NCBI GenBank assembly: GCA_003194525.1
Contig: NBIV01000065.1
Location: 124,001 to 188,000 of the forward strand
Origin: Gracilariopsis chorda
Taxonomy: Eukaryota > Rhodophyta > Florideophyceae > Gracilariales > Gracilariaceae
DNA: 64,000 nucleotides
Reading direction: 5' to 3'
Shown: positions 41,251 to 52,499 of the stretch, one piece after another
Layout: each line of letters begins with the position of its first letter
Numbering within the stretch: position 1 is the first letter of the stretch
Program-made: the position numbers and the translations under genes
Notes under the pieces: generated by a model
What the model was told of the DNA's origin: nothing
The model's database searches: none
Seen by the model: the letters and a program-made list of their open reading frames with translations, nothing else

Positions 41251-42110
41251 ATGCTCCGCAAGCTTGATCTACGTCTGTTCAAACTCGACTGGATAGAATT
41301 CTACAAAAACATCTCAGCCGGCTTCTCTCCGGTATTTGTGGCAGGTTTTCGGTGAGCCTTCCGCCCTCGACATGAACTTCTCAGATACGATCTCTGAGAT
41401 CAGTAGCCTCGTCACTGGACCGTTCCGGAAATTCTTGGAAGGCTTTGTGCATGAGGAACTAATGGCGACGTTCAGTTCTTAAATCGATCACACACCAGGA
41501 AAAGAGTATCGAGTTATTTGAAGGTCTAGTAGACTCTCATCAATTGAGCGATCTATTTTCAGCAAATGCTTTTCCTAACTTGTTCGTAACTTTTTGATAT
41601 GCAGATTGATAACGCACGCTCTGGTGAGTTTATGGGGAGATTTATTGGCGCTACAACCGCCAATACCAAGCTAGATCCGAGTGATAGGAAAGAATATGGG
41701 TTGAAGTTCTTGGGATGTGATCTGGAGGAAGTTTAAGACCCAAAGCGGCGAGCAAACTTGGCTGTACATATTTTTGCCGAGTTCTTCAGAAGACTAACTG
41801 CTTCGCTACCAGATGAAAAGAAGAGGGAAAACATGGTGAGAAGATTGAGAACCTTCTTCGGTCTAAGTCTAAGACTGCGGATACGCGTTTGATGCGGCTT
41901 ATGGTGCGTGTGGGATTGGATTGTTTGTTCATGAGTTCCTGTGATACTATTGTTTAGTCTTTTCAGAGATACGTTGGCTCTTCAGTGATCGAGGTGCATG
42001 GAACACTTCCAACTGGGCTTCAATTTAGGGGTTTTCAGATGCAAGGAAAGTCTGTTCACACGTTCTTTGACGGGGTTTTACAATACGCGACGACATCTAG
42101 AAGTTGAATA
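41251..42110 (+). CDS. MULE passenger coding region, convergent to the transposase, novel
   Basis: It begins just inside the left TIR with MLRKLDLRLFKLDWIEFYKN (41251) and a stretch to SPVFVAGFR. Further coding-like stretches on the same strand are 41372-41482 (ISEISSLVTGPFRKFLEGF), 41605-41893 (FMGRFIGATTANTKLDPSDR; VHIFAEFFRRLTASLPDE) and about 41967-42105 (VIEVHGTLPTGLQFRGFQMQ). GTGAGC at about 41352 and acceptors TTTTTGATATGCAG (ending 41604) and GTCTTTTCAG (about 41966) suggest introns; at least one in-frame stop also occurs (41734). No family is recognised. By position it corresponds to mudrB of MuDR, but sequence homology to it is not claimed. Confidence 0.45.
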
Positions 42111-42233
42111 AAGAAGTAAAGTGAAGCAGAAGGCGAAAGAAGCAAGAAGTCAAGGCTTTTATGAAGAACAGAAAGAGCTCAAAGAGATTATGAAAGAAGG
42201 AAACGGATCAAACGCCTGTGGTCAATGCTACAG

Positions 42234-44615
42234 CTAGTGGATGTGTCCGAGAGACTTTGACATAATTCGAAGTGCTTTGTCTTGCACGTCTTGGGCTACG
42301 GAATTTGAGGGTGCCACAGCTGGTTCTGAGGATATTGAAGGTGGGTGACAGTCTTTCTGAGACACTTTCTGGGATGAATGTGGGCTTGTCCTTGCTCGCT
42401 TTCTCGTGCGCTCCAAGGAGCTTTTCTTTCTCCGTTGTGCCCTGTGTTGTCCATTGTTTGGCGCACGGATCCCTGATGAACTGAAATCTTTTGTAGAAGA
42501 AGATGGATGCAGTAAAGTGACAGTGTTCTCTGTTTCTTCCGCGTGTTCTGTTAATGAAGCCAGCCTTGTTTTACAGGTACCTCTAGCTTCGAAGTGTGTC
42601 GCTTTTCCTTGCTGAATGTCCGCGATGGCATCCCTTAAAAGACGTAGAACAACACTCACCTCAACACGTCCAATTCCAGTAGCTTGTCGATTTAAAGCAT
42701 CGTAGAGGTTTTTTCCTTCCATGTACGTATTGTACCCATCTACTTCCGAGTCTTCTCTACTGGTTCTAAGTATATCTGAGTCAACGGGGATAAACTTTTT
42801 CTCCGTCGACTCATCAAAACGGCGTAGTCGGTAATCCATCTCCTCGTTATTGAATTATCGGGTCTCTGACCTGAGTTTCGCCAAGTATGGGACTGTCATA
42901 GCAGAAGTATCTTTTCTCCAGTACGTAGAGAAAAGCGCTTCAAGAGGTATGAAGTATCCTAGTATGTTTCGTAGTTCAGGGAACCGCAGACGTTCTTCCT
43001 GATAAACCACAGCACATCGAACCATGTGACGACAAGCGAAACCAACGGACCAGGGCTGCCCACAGGAACAGACACCAATAAACTCTGCCTTAACGTCATC
43101 CCCCGACCCCGTATACCTTTTTGAGAATTGTACAACAGTCTCCTGTGATGAGCGCTCTTCATCCACCGACGCATTCCGGCTCTGACTCAGATGGCTTCCC
43201 CATTTCAACTTAAAGCGAGCTACAGGTCCAATTGCTGGGGTTGAACTACTTCCCAGGTTTCTGATTTCTTCCGGCCACGCTTTCTGTGAATAATCCAAAA
43301 CCTCTGTGCTGGAAAGAATGTAGTTCTTCGAGGGCTTAAAGCTCAAATCTATGAAGTGCGCCAAGGCGTAGTTCGTGTACTCAGCCACCAGGCTGTCTAC
43401 AACTTCTACAGGTAGAAAGTGCTCAAGCTCTCTTGTCTTCCGATATCTCCCACTTTTAGAAGATAAGGTTCGTACAAGCTCCAAGTTCCGGGTATCAGCC
43501 CGTTCTTGGGATATACGCCGAACTTCCAAAGGAACCTTGCACAAGGGAATCTTCTTCGATATAATGATCTTCTTGTATGCAGAGTTAGAATATTCGGTGT
43601 AGCCAGTTCCTCGGAACATGTAACGGGTAGGTATAGCCGCATTTCGGAAGCAAGACACCAGCATATGCGGCTTATAGTGGTACAAGTACTTGTACCACAC
43701 AGGGAGACGATCGTCAAAAGCATCAAAGTACTTGGATTCTAGCATTCTTCTCCTTTCGGAAAACGTTTCCGACGTATATGACTTTCTGATGTTGAACAGG
43801 TCTTTCTTCATGTCGTGCATCCACTCCATCTTACCAATCTTTCTACACCAATTGGCCACATTCGTCTTCTGATTCTCGTTCAGATGCCATTCGTCGAGGC
43901 TTATATAGGACGAATTGAACACCTTCTCAGCTGCATTTATACAGGCAGTGTTCTGGTCCATCACTACCATCGCCGGTGAGACCGCGAATATACACTTGAA
44001 GTAGGACAGAATTCGTACGAAGTCCCCTTCTGTTTCGGAGCACATGTACCCCATGAAAAATGTCAACACATGACCATCATTGGCTCTTCCATTAATGGTG
44101 ACCAGAGGGAAACCTTATCTATTGGCTATGGCTTTACAATCAATAGATAACTCCGGATCAATGCCGAACTTCTGGTAGTCTTCCATCCACTCTCGAAACG
44201 ACCAACCAGCGTACTTCATCCTACCCGAATCATCCGCAGCGAAGAATCCCTTATTCCCTGCATCCTCCTGGCTCAACGTAAAAAGCAGGTCACACAACCC
44301 TACACATTCCAAATCGCAGGGATTGCTTGTGGAGGAAGCATACCTCAACTTCTTCCTCGCCGACACCTGATTTATCTTTTGATTGTACTTGTCTTCCAGG
44401 TAACGTATCGTATCTCTAAAGCTCATATGCAAATCTTTCGTCATATGTATCGCTTCAGAACGCATCTGCGGCTTGAGATGTCTAATACCAAAGCTCCCAG
44501 AGGTACCATGTCCATGTTTACAACCATTCAAATTAGCCACGTAGATCATTCCACCATCTTCCTCCTGCCCAGAATCTTCCGTCTTAATCGTTATCGAGAA
44601 GAGGCATCGCCTCAT
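42234..44615 (-). pseudogene. MULE transposase (MULE DDE core and SWIM zinc finger), interrupted
   Basis: One minus-strand frame runs 44615 to 42234, interrupted by in-frame stops at about 44112-44114 and 42855-42857. N-terminally, NGCKHGHGTSG looks like the H-x-H end of a FAR1/WRKY-GCM1 zinc finger, followed by MSFRDTIRYLEDKYNQK, a MULE helical region. The core holds VVMDQNTACINAAEKVFN and LDEWHLNENQKTN, the second catalytic Asp and the WHL/N signature of MULEs. The SWIM finger CSCGQPWSVGFACRH is near 43010-43060. The C-terminal 200 residues are basic, with RTRKRARTSPHSS. The neighbouring ORFs at 44654-45781 and 45831-46628 are probably its displaced N-terminal portion. Confidence 0.82.
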
Positions 44616-44653
44616 CTTCTTATTGTATTAATCGCACCTCAAGATTCCCTTCT

Positions 44654-46628
44654 TCAGCACCCTTCTATTCCCGCGTTCAGCACCACACTCTTTGGAGACT
44701 TTGCCTTATGCGGAGATCGCTTTCGTTCTCCAAAGTATATTGAAGTCCTTACGAATAAGCTGTACCCGAAGCAGTCCACGATAAATTGAACTTCCTTCAG
44801 AACCGTTACAACAGGAGCATTGAGAGGAAGGTTTTCCAGATAGGCTAAGACAGCTGCTTTAAAACACTCCTCAATTCTCTTATTTGGTATCGTGTTCTGT
44901 ACGGATTCCGTGCCCAGTTCTTCATCACCATCTTCTGTCCAGTACTGTTCGTCCTTCTCTCCAAGGCCATCCTTCTCCTTTGATTCTGATTCTTCTTCAT
45001 TCAGGATGCCACCATCAGAGTCTTCGAAGAGGCATGAAGGACCCTCCTCTTCGTCATCTAAGAATCGATCAATGAGCAGCGCCTCCTCTTCTTCAACGGA
45101 TTGCTCATCTGAAACCTGCTGCGCATATGCAACGTTTGCGTTGAGAGTTTCACTCTCCTCACTCATTTTTGAGCCTAACTCGGCGCCCACAGCGCTTTGG
45201 GGTGCACGCTCGCATTTCGCGTCCACTGTTTGTGTTGAGGAGTTCGAAGAAGCAGCAGGGGGGTCAGCTTCAAAAGAGCTAATGCCAAAATCGCCTCTTA
45301 CGCTACTCTCGACGTTAAACGCGTTATCCAGAGGTCCATCCGAGCATTTTACATCGTTTATGCCACCTTTCCCGATGCCTTCCCCTGAAAGAGGTCCTTG
45401 CTGCGGCCTCTTCGGTAGATTGGAAACCGGCCTACCTCCTTCCTGTGAATCCGAGGAGTGTTGCTTCCAAAGCTCGGTTTTGGGTTCGTGAACTCTTCTT
45501 TGCGAAGCACGGCCATCAAAAACACCTCCCCTCTCAGGGCATTTCGTGCTATGCAACACGCAAGAGAAGGGATAAAAGTCCTCAGCCCCACTGGAGTCGC
45601 CATACGCCATATCTTCTTCGCTTCCTGTTTCTGCATCGCTTTGAGATAAAGGACCATGTGAATGCTCTAGGAGGTAGCATGATGAGCTGTTGTAGAACTC
45701 TGCTCCCTGGAAGGGGGTATGGTTCGAAATATGCATGAACGACGTACATATTCTCCATTTTTCCGTATGTGCTCTTCCCATTCTTGTAGACGGGAGGCTA
45801 AAGAGGAGCGAATGCCCTCAAACCCCCTTCTTACAACATCATCGGGGCATGGAAGTTGTTGGGGGTGTGCGTGTGTATCAGATCCTGTTCAATTACCCAA
45901 CATCTCGCCATGGGATAGAACTTTTCCCGAATGTTGGAGTGGCACTGCGACTTGTGCCGCAGACACCGCAACTTTCCGGTGAGCAGCGCAGACGACCTCA
46001 AAATCCTCGTCTGCAACACTGAGAAGTATTGTACACCATAAAGGTAGCCAAAGTTCTTAGCGATGTAGGCAACCAGTGCAGGGAGGTCAAAGACCTCCTT
46101 TAAACCTTTCAGAGCTGAGACAAGCCTCTCGTTTGACATCGCAAGTTCTTTCTTACATTCACCACCGTCCTGAAGTTTTATATCAACCCATAAACGCCTT
46201 CCATTGTTTTCAAATGTCTCTTGGACGTCTGCGTGAACCTCAGTGCATGACCCGGTCTTCGTAGTGCGTCCTTCACACATAGTCATTGATGGTAGCTCCA
46301 TGTGCGGCTTCTCCTGTATCTGAGCGTCAGAACAGGCTGCCAGCTCTTCATTGAGCCCTTGAGCTTGACCACCATTCTCAGAAGCCTGCTTCTTCTCTTC
46401 AATATTTTTTTCAGTTTCTGCCTTCAGCTCGGAAGGCGCGGCGGTATCCTTCGCTCCTTCTTCAGCTTCAACTTCTACCTGTGTCTGTGTCCGACTGATC
46501 ATCTTTGCTGGTGAATGTCCGTCAATTTCCATGTCTACTTCACTACCTTCTCCATTCTGAATCCTTTTCTGCTCCTGTTCTACACCTGATACTCCAATTA
46601 CTTCAGAACTTTTTTCCAGTTTTCTCAC
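44654..46628 (-). pseudogene. MULE-encoded acidic regions upstream of the transposase core
   Basis: Two minus-strand ORFs (45831-46628 and 44654-45781), in different frames from each other and from the transposase core, encode Glu/Ser-rich sequence. Each ends in a similar block: LPALVAYIAKNFGYLYGVQY in the first and VLKEVQFIVDCFGYSLFV in the second. The second block leads into the FAR1-like finger (the N-terminal half is typically GFSVR...). The resemblance suggests an internal duplication. The frame breaks are decay or introns; no clear splice sites decide this. Confidence 0.5.
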
Positions 46629-48027
46629 CTAGTGCTTTGTGCACCATCTCGGGGCGCTGTGATACACATATCTCAATCAATTTGTTCACAATTTCTGCTA
46701 CAACCGGAGCAGAATCAGAAAACTGCACTCGTCGCTTCATGCGAATCTTCAGGGGTAGAAACATCCCACTGCTCTGAACAGAACTTTGGTTCAGCTCATG
46801 AACACGCTTTGTTCGCTGACTTTTCCGTATAGCACGCGTCTCAGAGTCCCACGTACCCAACGGCATTGGCTGAAGATTCTTATCTCTACAGGGGTCGTTT
46901 AAAACATCCACAACCTTTCCTTCTCCTGCTTTTCGTTCTCCCAGAACTGTATTCACATCCATTCTCTCTTCCTTTCCAGGTTCTTCCTTTCCATTCTGCA
47001 TCCCAATGCTCCGCTCCACGCTTCGTTTCGTACGCTGCCGTTGTTTACCTTCCTTCTTCATGCGAAGGAGTTCTAAACGATGCTCTGACTGGAGCCGTAT
47101 GACCATTGTTTCAGTAACAATGTCGGTTTGAAAGAATTCCTTCGCCATGAGTAGGTGTAGAATCCGGATTCTAATGGACATCCATCGAATCCTTTCAGTC
47201 AATGCTCGGCCGTACCCAGAGGCATAGGTTCGCTTCGGGATACAGCCGTGGTCCACACTGAACATGGTGAAAAGGGAAACAACAAAGCAACCACAGCTGT
47301 GCGAGTCGTTTTGTCGCTTAAAACCTTTTATCTGTAGCATGTAGTTCCGCTCCGATATCACTGCACGTAGCGCTTCATCTTCTGTGAGGCAAAAGGGAAA
47401 CAATAAATAGAACAGTTTCAGAATCCTTCGATCAACAGACATTCGAAGACTGTCTCCAAACCAAACCGTCCATCGTTGCGTTCCTCACGCCGCATTGATA
47501 ATTTTCTTCCCTACCAAAACACTCCAATGGCTGTTAGACATGTTCAATGGGACTACAACGGTGCTTATCTCTGTATCACCATTACCTTTAAAGGTAAACC
47601 ACTTCTTGAACACTTCCAAATCCTCTTCCGGTATGTTTCCCTTCTATCCCTTGAATGACTTCGATAGTCTTGTCAGCATCACTCCAATAGAACATGAGGC
47701 AAAAGCCACACCAACAGAAGGTACCATGTTCAAAACAGCTGTTGAGATCAAATTGCTACACATTTCCGAATCAGGTTTCGAACTGTGTACCAAAAAAACT
47801 GGTGATGTTTCTTTGCCTTCTGCGATCAGAATTCTGGCTACATGGTACTTCACAACCGCAAAAAGAACTTCAGAACTCGCAGAGCCATCACTGATGCGCA
47901 TTTGCGTACGCTTTTCAAAATTCTCCCAGAACGACGTAAAGGTTTCATAAAGTTCATGTTCTGGGAGAATATCAACATAATCAGACGCTTTCTTTGCTCC
48001 ATTGCTCAAAGCAATAAAACAGTACAC
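46603..48027 (-). pseudogene. Ulp1-like (C48) cysteine protease carried by the MULE, interrupted
   Basis: One minus-strand frame from 48027 (MYCFIALSNGAKKASDY) to 46603, with in-frame stops near 47644 and 47490. The protease core is recognisable by its catalytic set: VVPLNMSNSHWSVL (His), WFGDSLRM (Asp) and FKRQNDSHSCGCFVVSLF (Gln and Cys). A basic, Lys/Arg-rich tail follows (QRQRTKRSVERSI). Ulp1-type proteases cleave SUMO or ubiquitin-like conjugates, and capture of such genes by MULEs is known in plants and fungi. About 475 codons. It overlaps the next ORF by 26 bp in another frame. Confidence 0.75.
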
Positions 48028-48182
48028 GAGAGCGGTAAGAGAAGTAGATTGGGACGTAGAGAGAGTCAGCAGTCTTTGAAAGGGTCGTCGAAGATGTGAA
48101 GGAGGACGTAGTACCTGACGTATCTGTCATTCCCACACATTTTGACGACGCCGCGCAGTAACCTCGACTGCATCTATATCTC

Positions 48183-48422
48183 ATTTACATTGTGCTGACT
48201 TGGTGGCCGGAGAGAGCAAGGATAGAGGGAATGCCCTGACTCTGCGCATCTACTGGTTGAAATCCAAAATAGGGGCGTATTATTGGCTACAGTAAGATCT
48301 GAAGTGGCACAGGCACTCGTGCAGCTCGCCGTGGCACGTGCCCGCTGACTCTCTCTTTTTATTGGCGCAAATGCGCGCTGACTCGCCTACACTATCTACG
48401 TCGTGTAGTTTAGCCCTTCCCC
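48183..48422 (-). repeat. MULE right terminal inverted repeat (240 bp)
   Basis: The inverse partner of 40872-41170 with few mismatches. It lacks the palindrome cluster. The Ulp1/transposase transcription unit would start in or just inside it. Confidence 0.88.
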
Positions 48423-48431
48423 CTCTCAAAC
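48423..48431. repeat. MULE target-site duplication, right (CTCTCAAAC)
   Basis: Exact copy of 40863-40871 directly outside the right TIR. Confidence 0.88.
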
Positions 48432-48474
48432 ATACTACAAGTCATTCCACTCCCACTTTCGGGCTGTCTCCAGA

Positions 48475-50334
48475 ATGCCCGACTCGATGTGGAAGCAAAC
48501 ATCCCGCCTAAAGAAAAGCAGAGCCAAAAGAGAGCAAACAAAAGCTGCTGACAATCGTGCTCTGGAGCTATTGAAGCAAAACCACAAAGTTGCCAACATA
48601 GCAACGACATGCAGCTTGTCCGTATCCATTGTGTATCTTATTCGACGCGCTTGGAAAACAAATAATCAAAAATGGCTTAAAAATTTACCCAACCCTGTCT
48701 TCCATCATCCTGGACGACCCCCATTTCTTAATGCAATGGAGCAAAAACTAGTAGTCAGGCGCATAGAACATGCGGCTGAAAGGGAATTTGCGTTAGATGT
48801 GAAGCATGAAAGGCAGTATATGGGACAAATCGCAAGTGATGGGCGCAAAACGTACAAACACAAGCTTCCCAGCATGGAAGCCGTTCGCTCCTTTCGGGAG
48901 AAGAACCGCGAAGTAACTGTTCGCAGAGCCGAGAACCATAACCACAAGTATTTCTCGGGAGAGAATACGGACCACGTTGGTACTTTGGTAGACCATCTTA
49001 AGCTCCTGAAGAAGCGCCATCAAGACATGTTTAACGACCCAAATCGGATTTGGAATGTAGACGAAACCGCAATTAACGCCCCATACGGAAAACGAGTAAG
49101 AGTATTTTCCAGTGCACGGACAAACTTGGGAGGAAGACGCCACAATATGAAAGACAATGGAGCCTACGTCACTGCTGTAATATCAGCTTCAGCTTCAGGG
49201 TTGGTTGCTCCTCCCTTCTTTATGGTTGCAGGAAAGAAAATAATGCCTAGTTGGAAGAAGGCAATCGAAGCAACCAGCGAAACCAAACTATCCCTAGAGC
49301 TGCATTGGATGACGGAAGACGATTGGATACCCGGGAAGACGCAAATCTTCGCAACTGCGAAAGGCTCTATGACAATGGACCTAATGCCAAAACTTGTGCA
49401 ACACATTAACATTTTCGATCGAAGATCGGTTCCGCCGCATCGCACAGTTCTACTTATGCTTGATGGACACAGTTCTCGAAGAGAGGAAGAGTTGATCATG
49501 TACTGCCAAGTTTCAAATATCATCTTTGTTCAACTGCCGGCCAATACCTCCCATTTCCTTCATCCATGCGATTCATCTATAAATAAGACATTCAAGGAGA
49601 GAAAAAGAGAGGTGAGAGATATGCTGTTGCACACTGGAATGTATAGAAACTCAAACATTGCATTCAAGATCAAGCTGGGCGTCGCCGGGTTTCATGCCAT
49701 TACTCCATAAATCGCCAAGCAAAGTTTAATTAACACGGGAATGTGGCCCATGGATTTCCAGTTTGTCGAAAACTTACGTCGGAGACTTGACGATCGAGCA
49801 CGCTTATCTGAAAGCACAAGGAGCGAAATGGGATTGGGTTGGCAGATGACATTGCGCACAAGCAATCGCGTTGTGTATTCAAGAATCAAAGCGATTGTTA
49901 ACCGTGAGCCCTGTCCAACGCAAGGTCTTTGTCTTATTGAACAAACGTTACAAGAGAATCGCCCTTCTCCTCGCATTCTTTGGGAATCTGCTCCGCTGCG
50001 ATCACCAGTGCGGAGTATTAGGGACAAGAATGGAAATGCTTGCGGGGCGCCAGCTGCAGTTTTGACAAACCGCGTTTTTATGACAGACATTACGAACAGG
50101 AATAACCTTCTGAGGGTCAGCAACAATAGGAAAACTTTGAATGAAGCTTCAACGAGACACACAAAACGGAAGAAAGGCACCCTGTTAGATTATGCACTGC
50201 AGGATATGGATGACGATATTCCACTTATGGAGGTTTGGAGGTGTCGTCAAAAGTTGTGGGGGGATGGTGGCAAAGAAAATGGCGCGGCGGCGAGCGCCGC
50301 CGACGCCCTCTTGGGCTTGGCGCACAGGCGGTGA
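48475..50334 (+). pseudogene. Pogo-like (DDE_1) transposase with one in-frame stop
   Basis: One frame spans 48475-50334 (about 619 codons), broken only by a TAA at 49708-49710. An N-terminal psq/HTH-like region (about residues 20-60, LELLKQNHKVANIATTCSLS) is followed by RPPFLNAMEQKLVVRRIEHA. The DDE triad is visible as NVDET (D196), MLDGHSS (D330) and HPCDSSINKTFK (D366), giving a 35-residue second spacing typical of the pogo/Tc1-mariner group. The part after the stop (FQFVENLRRRLDDRARLS) is the family's C-terminal region, and the protein ends in Ala-rich GAAASAADALLGLAHRR. The MULE lies 43 bp upstream of its ATG. Terminal inverted repeats were not found. Confidence 0.82.
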
Positions 50335-50746
50335 GCTCTGAAGCCAAGACTCCGTATTTGTAGAATTGGCCCCTGTGCCCAATCTCTAGAGCTTGGTGGA
50401 AAATGCGATAAGTAAAAGTTGTTTCTATTGTGGCTGGAAGCCAGAATACTGTGCTCCAGAATTTTTTCATAATTTATCCCTTGGGAGGGTTACCCTTGGT
50501 ACAAAGTTGGTTTCATTAGAAATGCAAGAAAGCATGCGAAAACAAGAAACGCTGATTTCGTGGCTAATGGTAGATATAGCTACAGAATATGGAGATACAA
50601 AACGAATCATTCTTGTTTGACTTATATCAATTGCTGACTGGCGTATTGTTTATCTCCTGTAAACTCTCCTGAACCCTGCCATTCCTCTGCAGCTCTGAAT
50701 GCATGTCGATCACAAAAGTTTGGAATATACCCGACCTATCGGTTCT
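50335..50746. other. Pogo-like element 3' flank, unassigned
   Basis: A 75-codon ORF (50393-50620) is present without domains. I searched by eye for an inverted terminus matching sequence left of the MULE or left of 48475 and found none. Confidence 0.35.
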
Positions 50747-50886
50747 TAGTGTAACACAGACGTACCTGTAGGGCCACGGAGCTCAGTCGAAGACAGACCA
50801 CAAGCTCTGTCTCCGACGTTAGTGTCCCGTAATTTAGTGTCAGGATCTTCTAGATGTATCGATTGTAGCCATTAGACTCTATTAAA
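50747..50886 (+). repeat. 140-bp direct repeat, copy 1
   Basis: About 90% identical by eye to 51381-51519. It starts AGTGTAACACAGACGTACCT and ends CATTAGACTCTATTAAA. Spacing and size would suit a miniature element with terminal direct repeats, but TG...CA ends and a tRNA-primer site are not evident. Confidence 0.8.
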
Positions 50887-51380
50887 TGATCTTATTACGC
50901 AAAGGAAACTCAAATTTACGCTTATCGCTGCTCATCACCGATGTTGAGTAGCCACCTTGACATGGACTTCGACACTTTACTGGTGGGTTATGCCCTCATG
51001 TATTATGAGATGCATAGAGTACGAAGTTGGTCTCAGTCTGGGTTCTACTTCTGGACTTTAAACTGTTTCTTGCGCTATCTACCGCCATATTTCAACTCCC
51101 ATGATTGGTGCAAACAACGCTAACTACTGCAAGTGGATTCACTCTCGCTGTGTAATACGAATTGGTCAATGCAGCAAGTCTCCGCCCTCCATCCCCGCCT
51201 ACCCACTTCAGAGTGGTACTGCTACGGTGGCAGTATAAACAATACCCGCAATGCAAAAAGCCGCACATTTGCAATCCACACAGAATGTTATTGCGACTGC
51301 AAGCAGTATAAACAACCCGCTAACCATCACACATCCTAACAATGACCCAACGAGGACGTCGGCTTCTCGAAAAGAGGGTG

Positions 51381-51519
51381 AGTGTAACACAGATGTACCT
51401 GTAGGGCCACGGAGCTCAGTCGAAGACAGACTACAAGCTCTGTGTACGATGTTAGTGTCCTGTAAGGTAGTGTCAGGATCTTCTAGATGTATCGATTTTA
51501 GCCATTAGACTCTATTAAA
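51381..51519 (+). repeat. 140-bp direct repeat, copy 2
   Basis: The partner of 50747-50886. It is followed at once by an imperfect palindrome (about 51530-51562, GTCTGGC ... GCCAGAC). Confidence 0.8.
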
Positions 51520-51562
51520 GGAGATGAAGTCTGGCGTTCTCTCGTCAGAACGAGCCAGACCT

Positions 51563-52499
51563 TCCATCATGCCGCCTGTCCAGTTTCAGTGTTACACTTA
51601 GCTGAAACACAGACTAGAGAAAAGAGCAAAGTATGTGTATTTGGCACCTTCTGCGGTGGTGTTAGATGCATCTGAATGCCATACACGAAAGCGGCTGCAT
51701 GTAGAATGTGTAGATCTATATCCAGGTACAATATGCATATTATGTAGACCGCATTCGAAGCACTGCGTCGGAGGTACCAAAGGAATCTAGAAAATCATCG
51801 CTATTCCGTTTCAAAAACCTACATAAGCATTCACCCTGTAAAGACTTCACGAATTTTGACTTCTGGTAAGGAAGGTAAACAAGACGTTGACACTGTAATA
51901 GTGTAGATGTGGCGCTGTATTTCATTCTGCGAACATACTTCTATATATACTTGTATACTGAGTGTACATGTGTAGTGTAGCTTTATATTATATCCTTAAT
52001 GCCGTTATTTGAGGATCAATATAGTGATCCCAATGTTAGGGCGTGCAATAGTCCGGCGAACGGCAACATTCCAAAATCTCGAAGACAAAGAGGCATAAAA
52101 GATGTTTATCCGCTTTTATAAACGAAGTGTAACCGCAGGATATGCATTGAAAATCGCCCGGAAAGCTTTCAAACTTCAACAGCTATACATATTCTGCAAA
52201 ACTCTAAGAAGACGTTTTGATAACTATATTGATCAATAATGGCATTTTCTAAATACCCGCAGCACTAAATATGCATTATTTGGAACATTTCAACACATCA
52301 ATGAACCAGTCACAACTGGTTTACTTTTGCAGCTCTTTTTGCCTTAAAAGTACATCAGTTGCAGCTATACAGCTTCCACTGTCATGAACTGGGGGTTGCC
52401 TTACCATACCTTCCCACAATCTCTTTGAAACGCATCTTTGATTCACTATCTCCTCTGTTAGCGTAATCGGCACATTTTAAGAGTTATTAGTTTCCAATA
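51563..52499. other. AT-rich, no gene recognised
   Basis: Short ORFs only, with many TATA-rich stretches (51940-52010). No repeat matching other parts of the window was seen. Confidence 0.4.

Larger units (their letters stand above)
40872..48422. mobile_element. Complete-length Mutator-like element (MULE), 7,551 bp
   Basis: Bounded by 9-bp target duplications and by long terminal inverted repeats (left 40872-41170, right 48183-48422). On the minus strand, reading from the right end, it holds a Ulp1-like protease frame, a charged region and a FAR1/MULE/SWIM transposase frame. On the plus strand from the left end it holds a convergent passenger coding region. The architecture of two convergent transcription units entering from each TIR resembles maize MuDR (mudrA/mudrB), and Ulp1 capture is known for some MULEs. 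Both main frames are interrupted by a few stops, so this copy is probably non-autonomous now, but the ends are intact. Confidence 0.88.

Noticed and set aside
40872-48422. Interpretation as a Polinton or other virus-like element because of the cysteine protease
   Set aside because: The protease is Ulp1-like, TSDs are 9 bp, the transposase is MULE/SWIM type, and no polymerase or capsid-like genes are present.
50747-51519. Direct repeats as bona fide LTRs
   Set aside because: No TG...CA ends, primer-binding site or polypurine tract was seen; left as an unclassified repeat.
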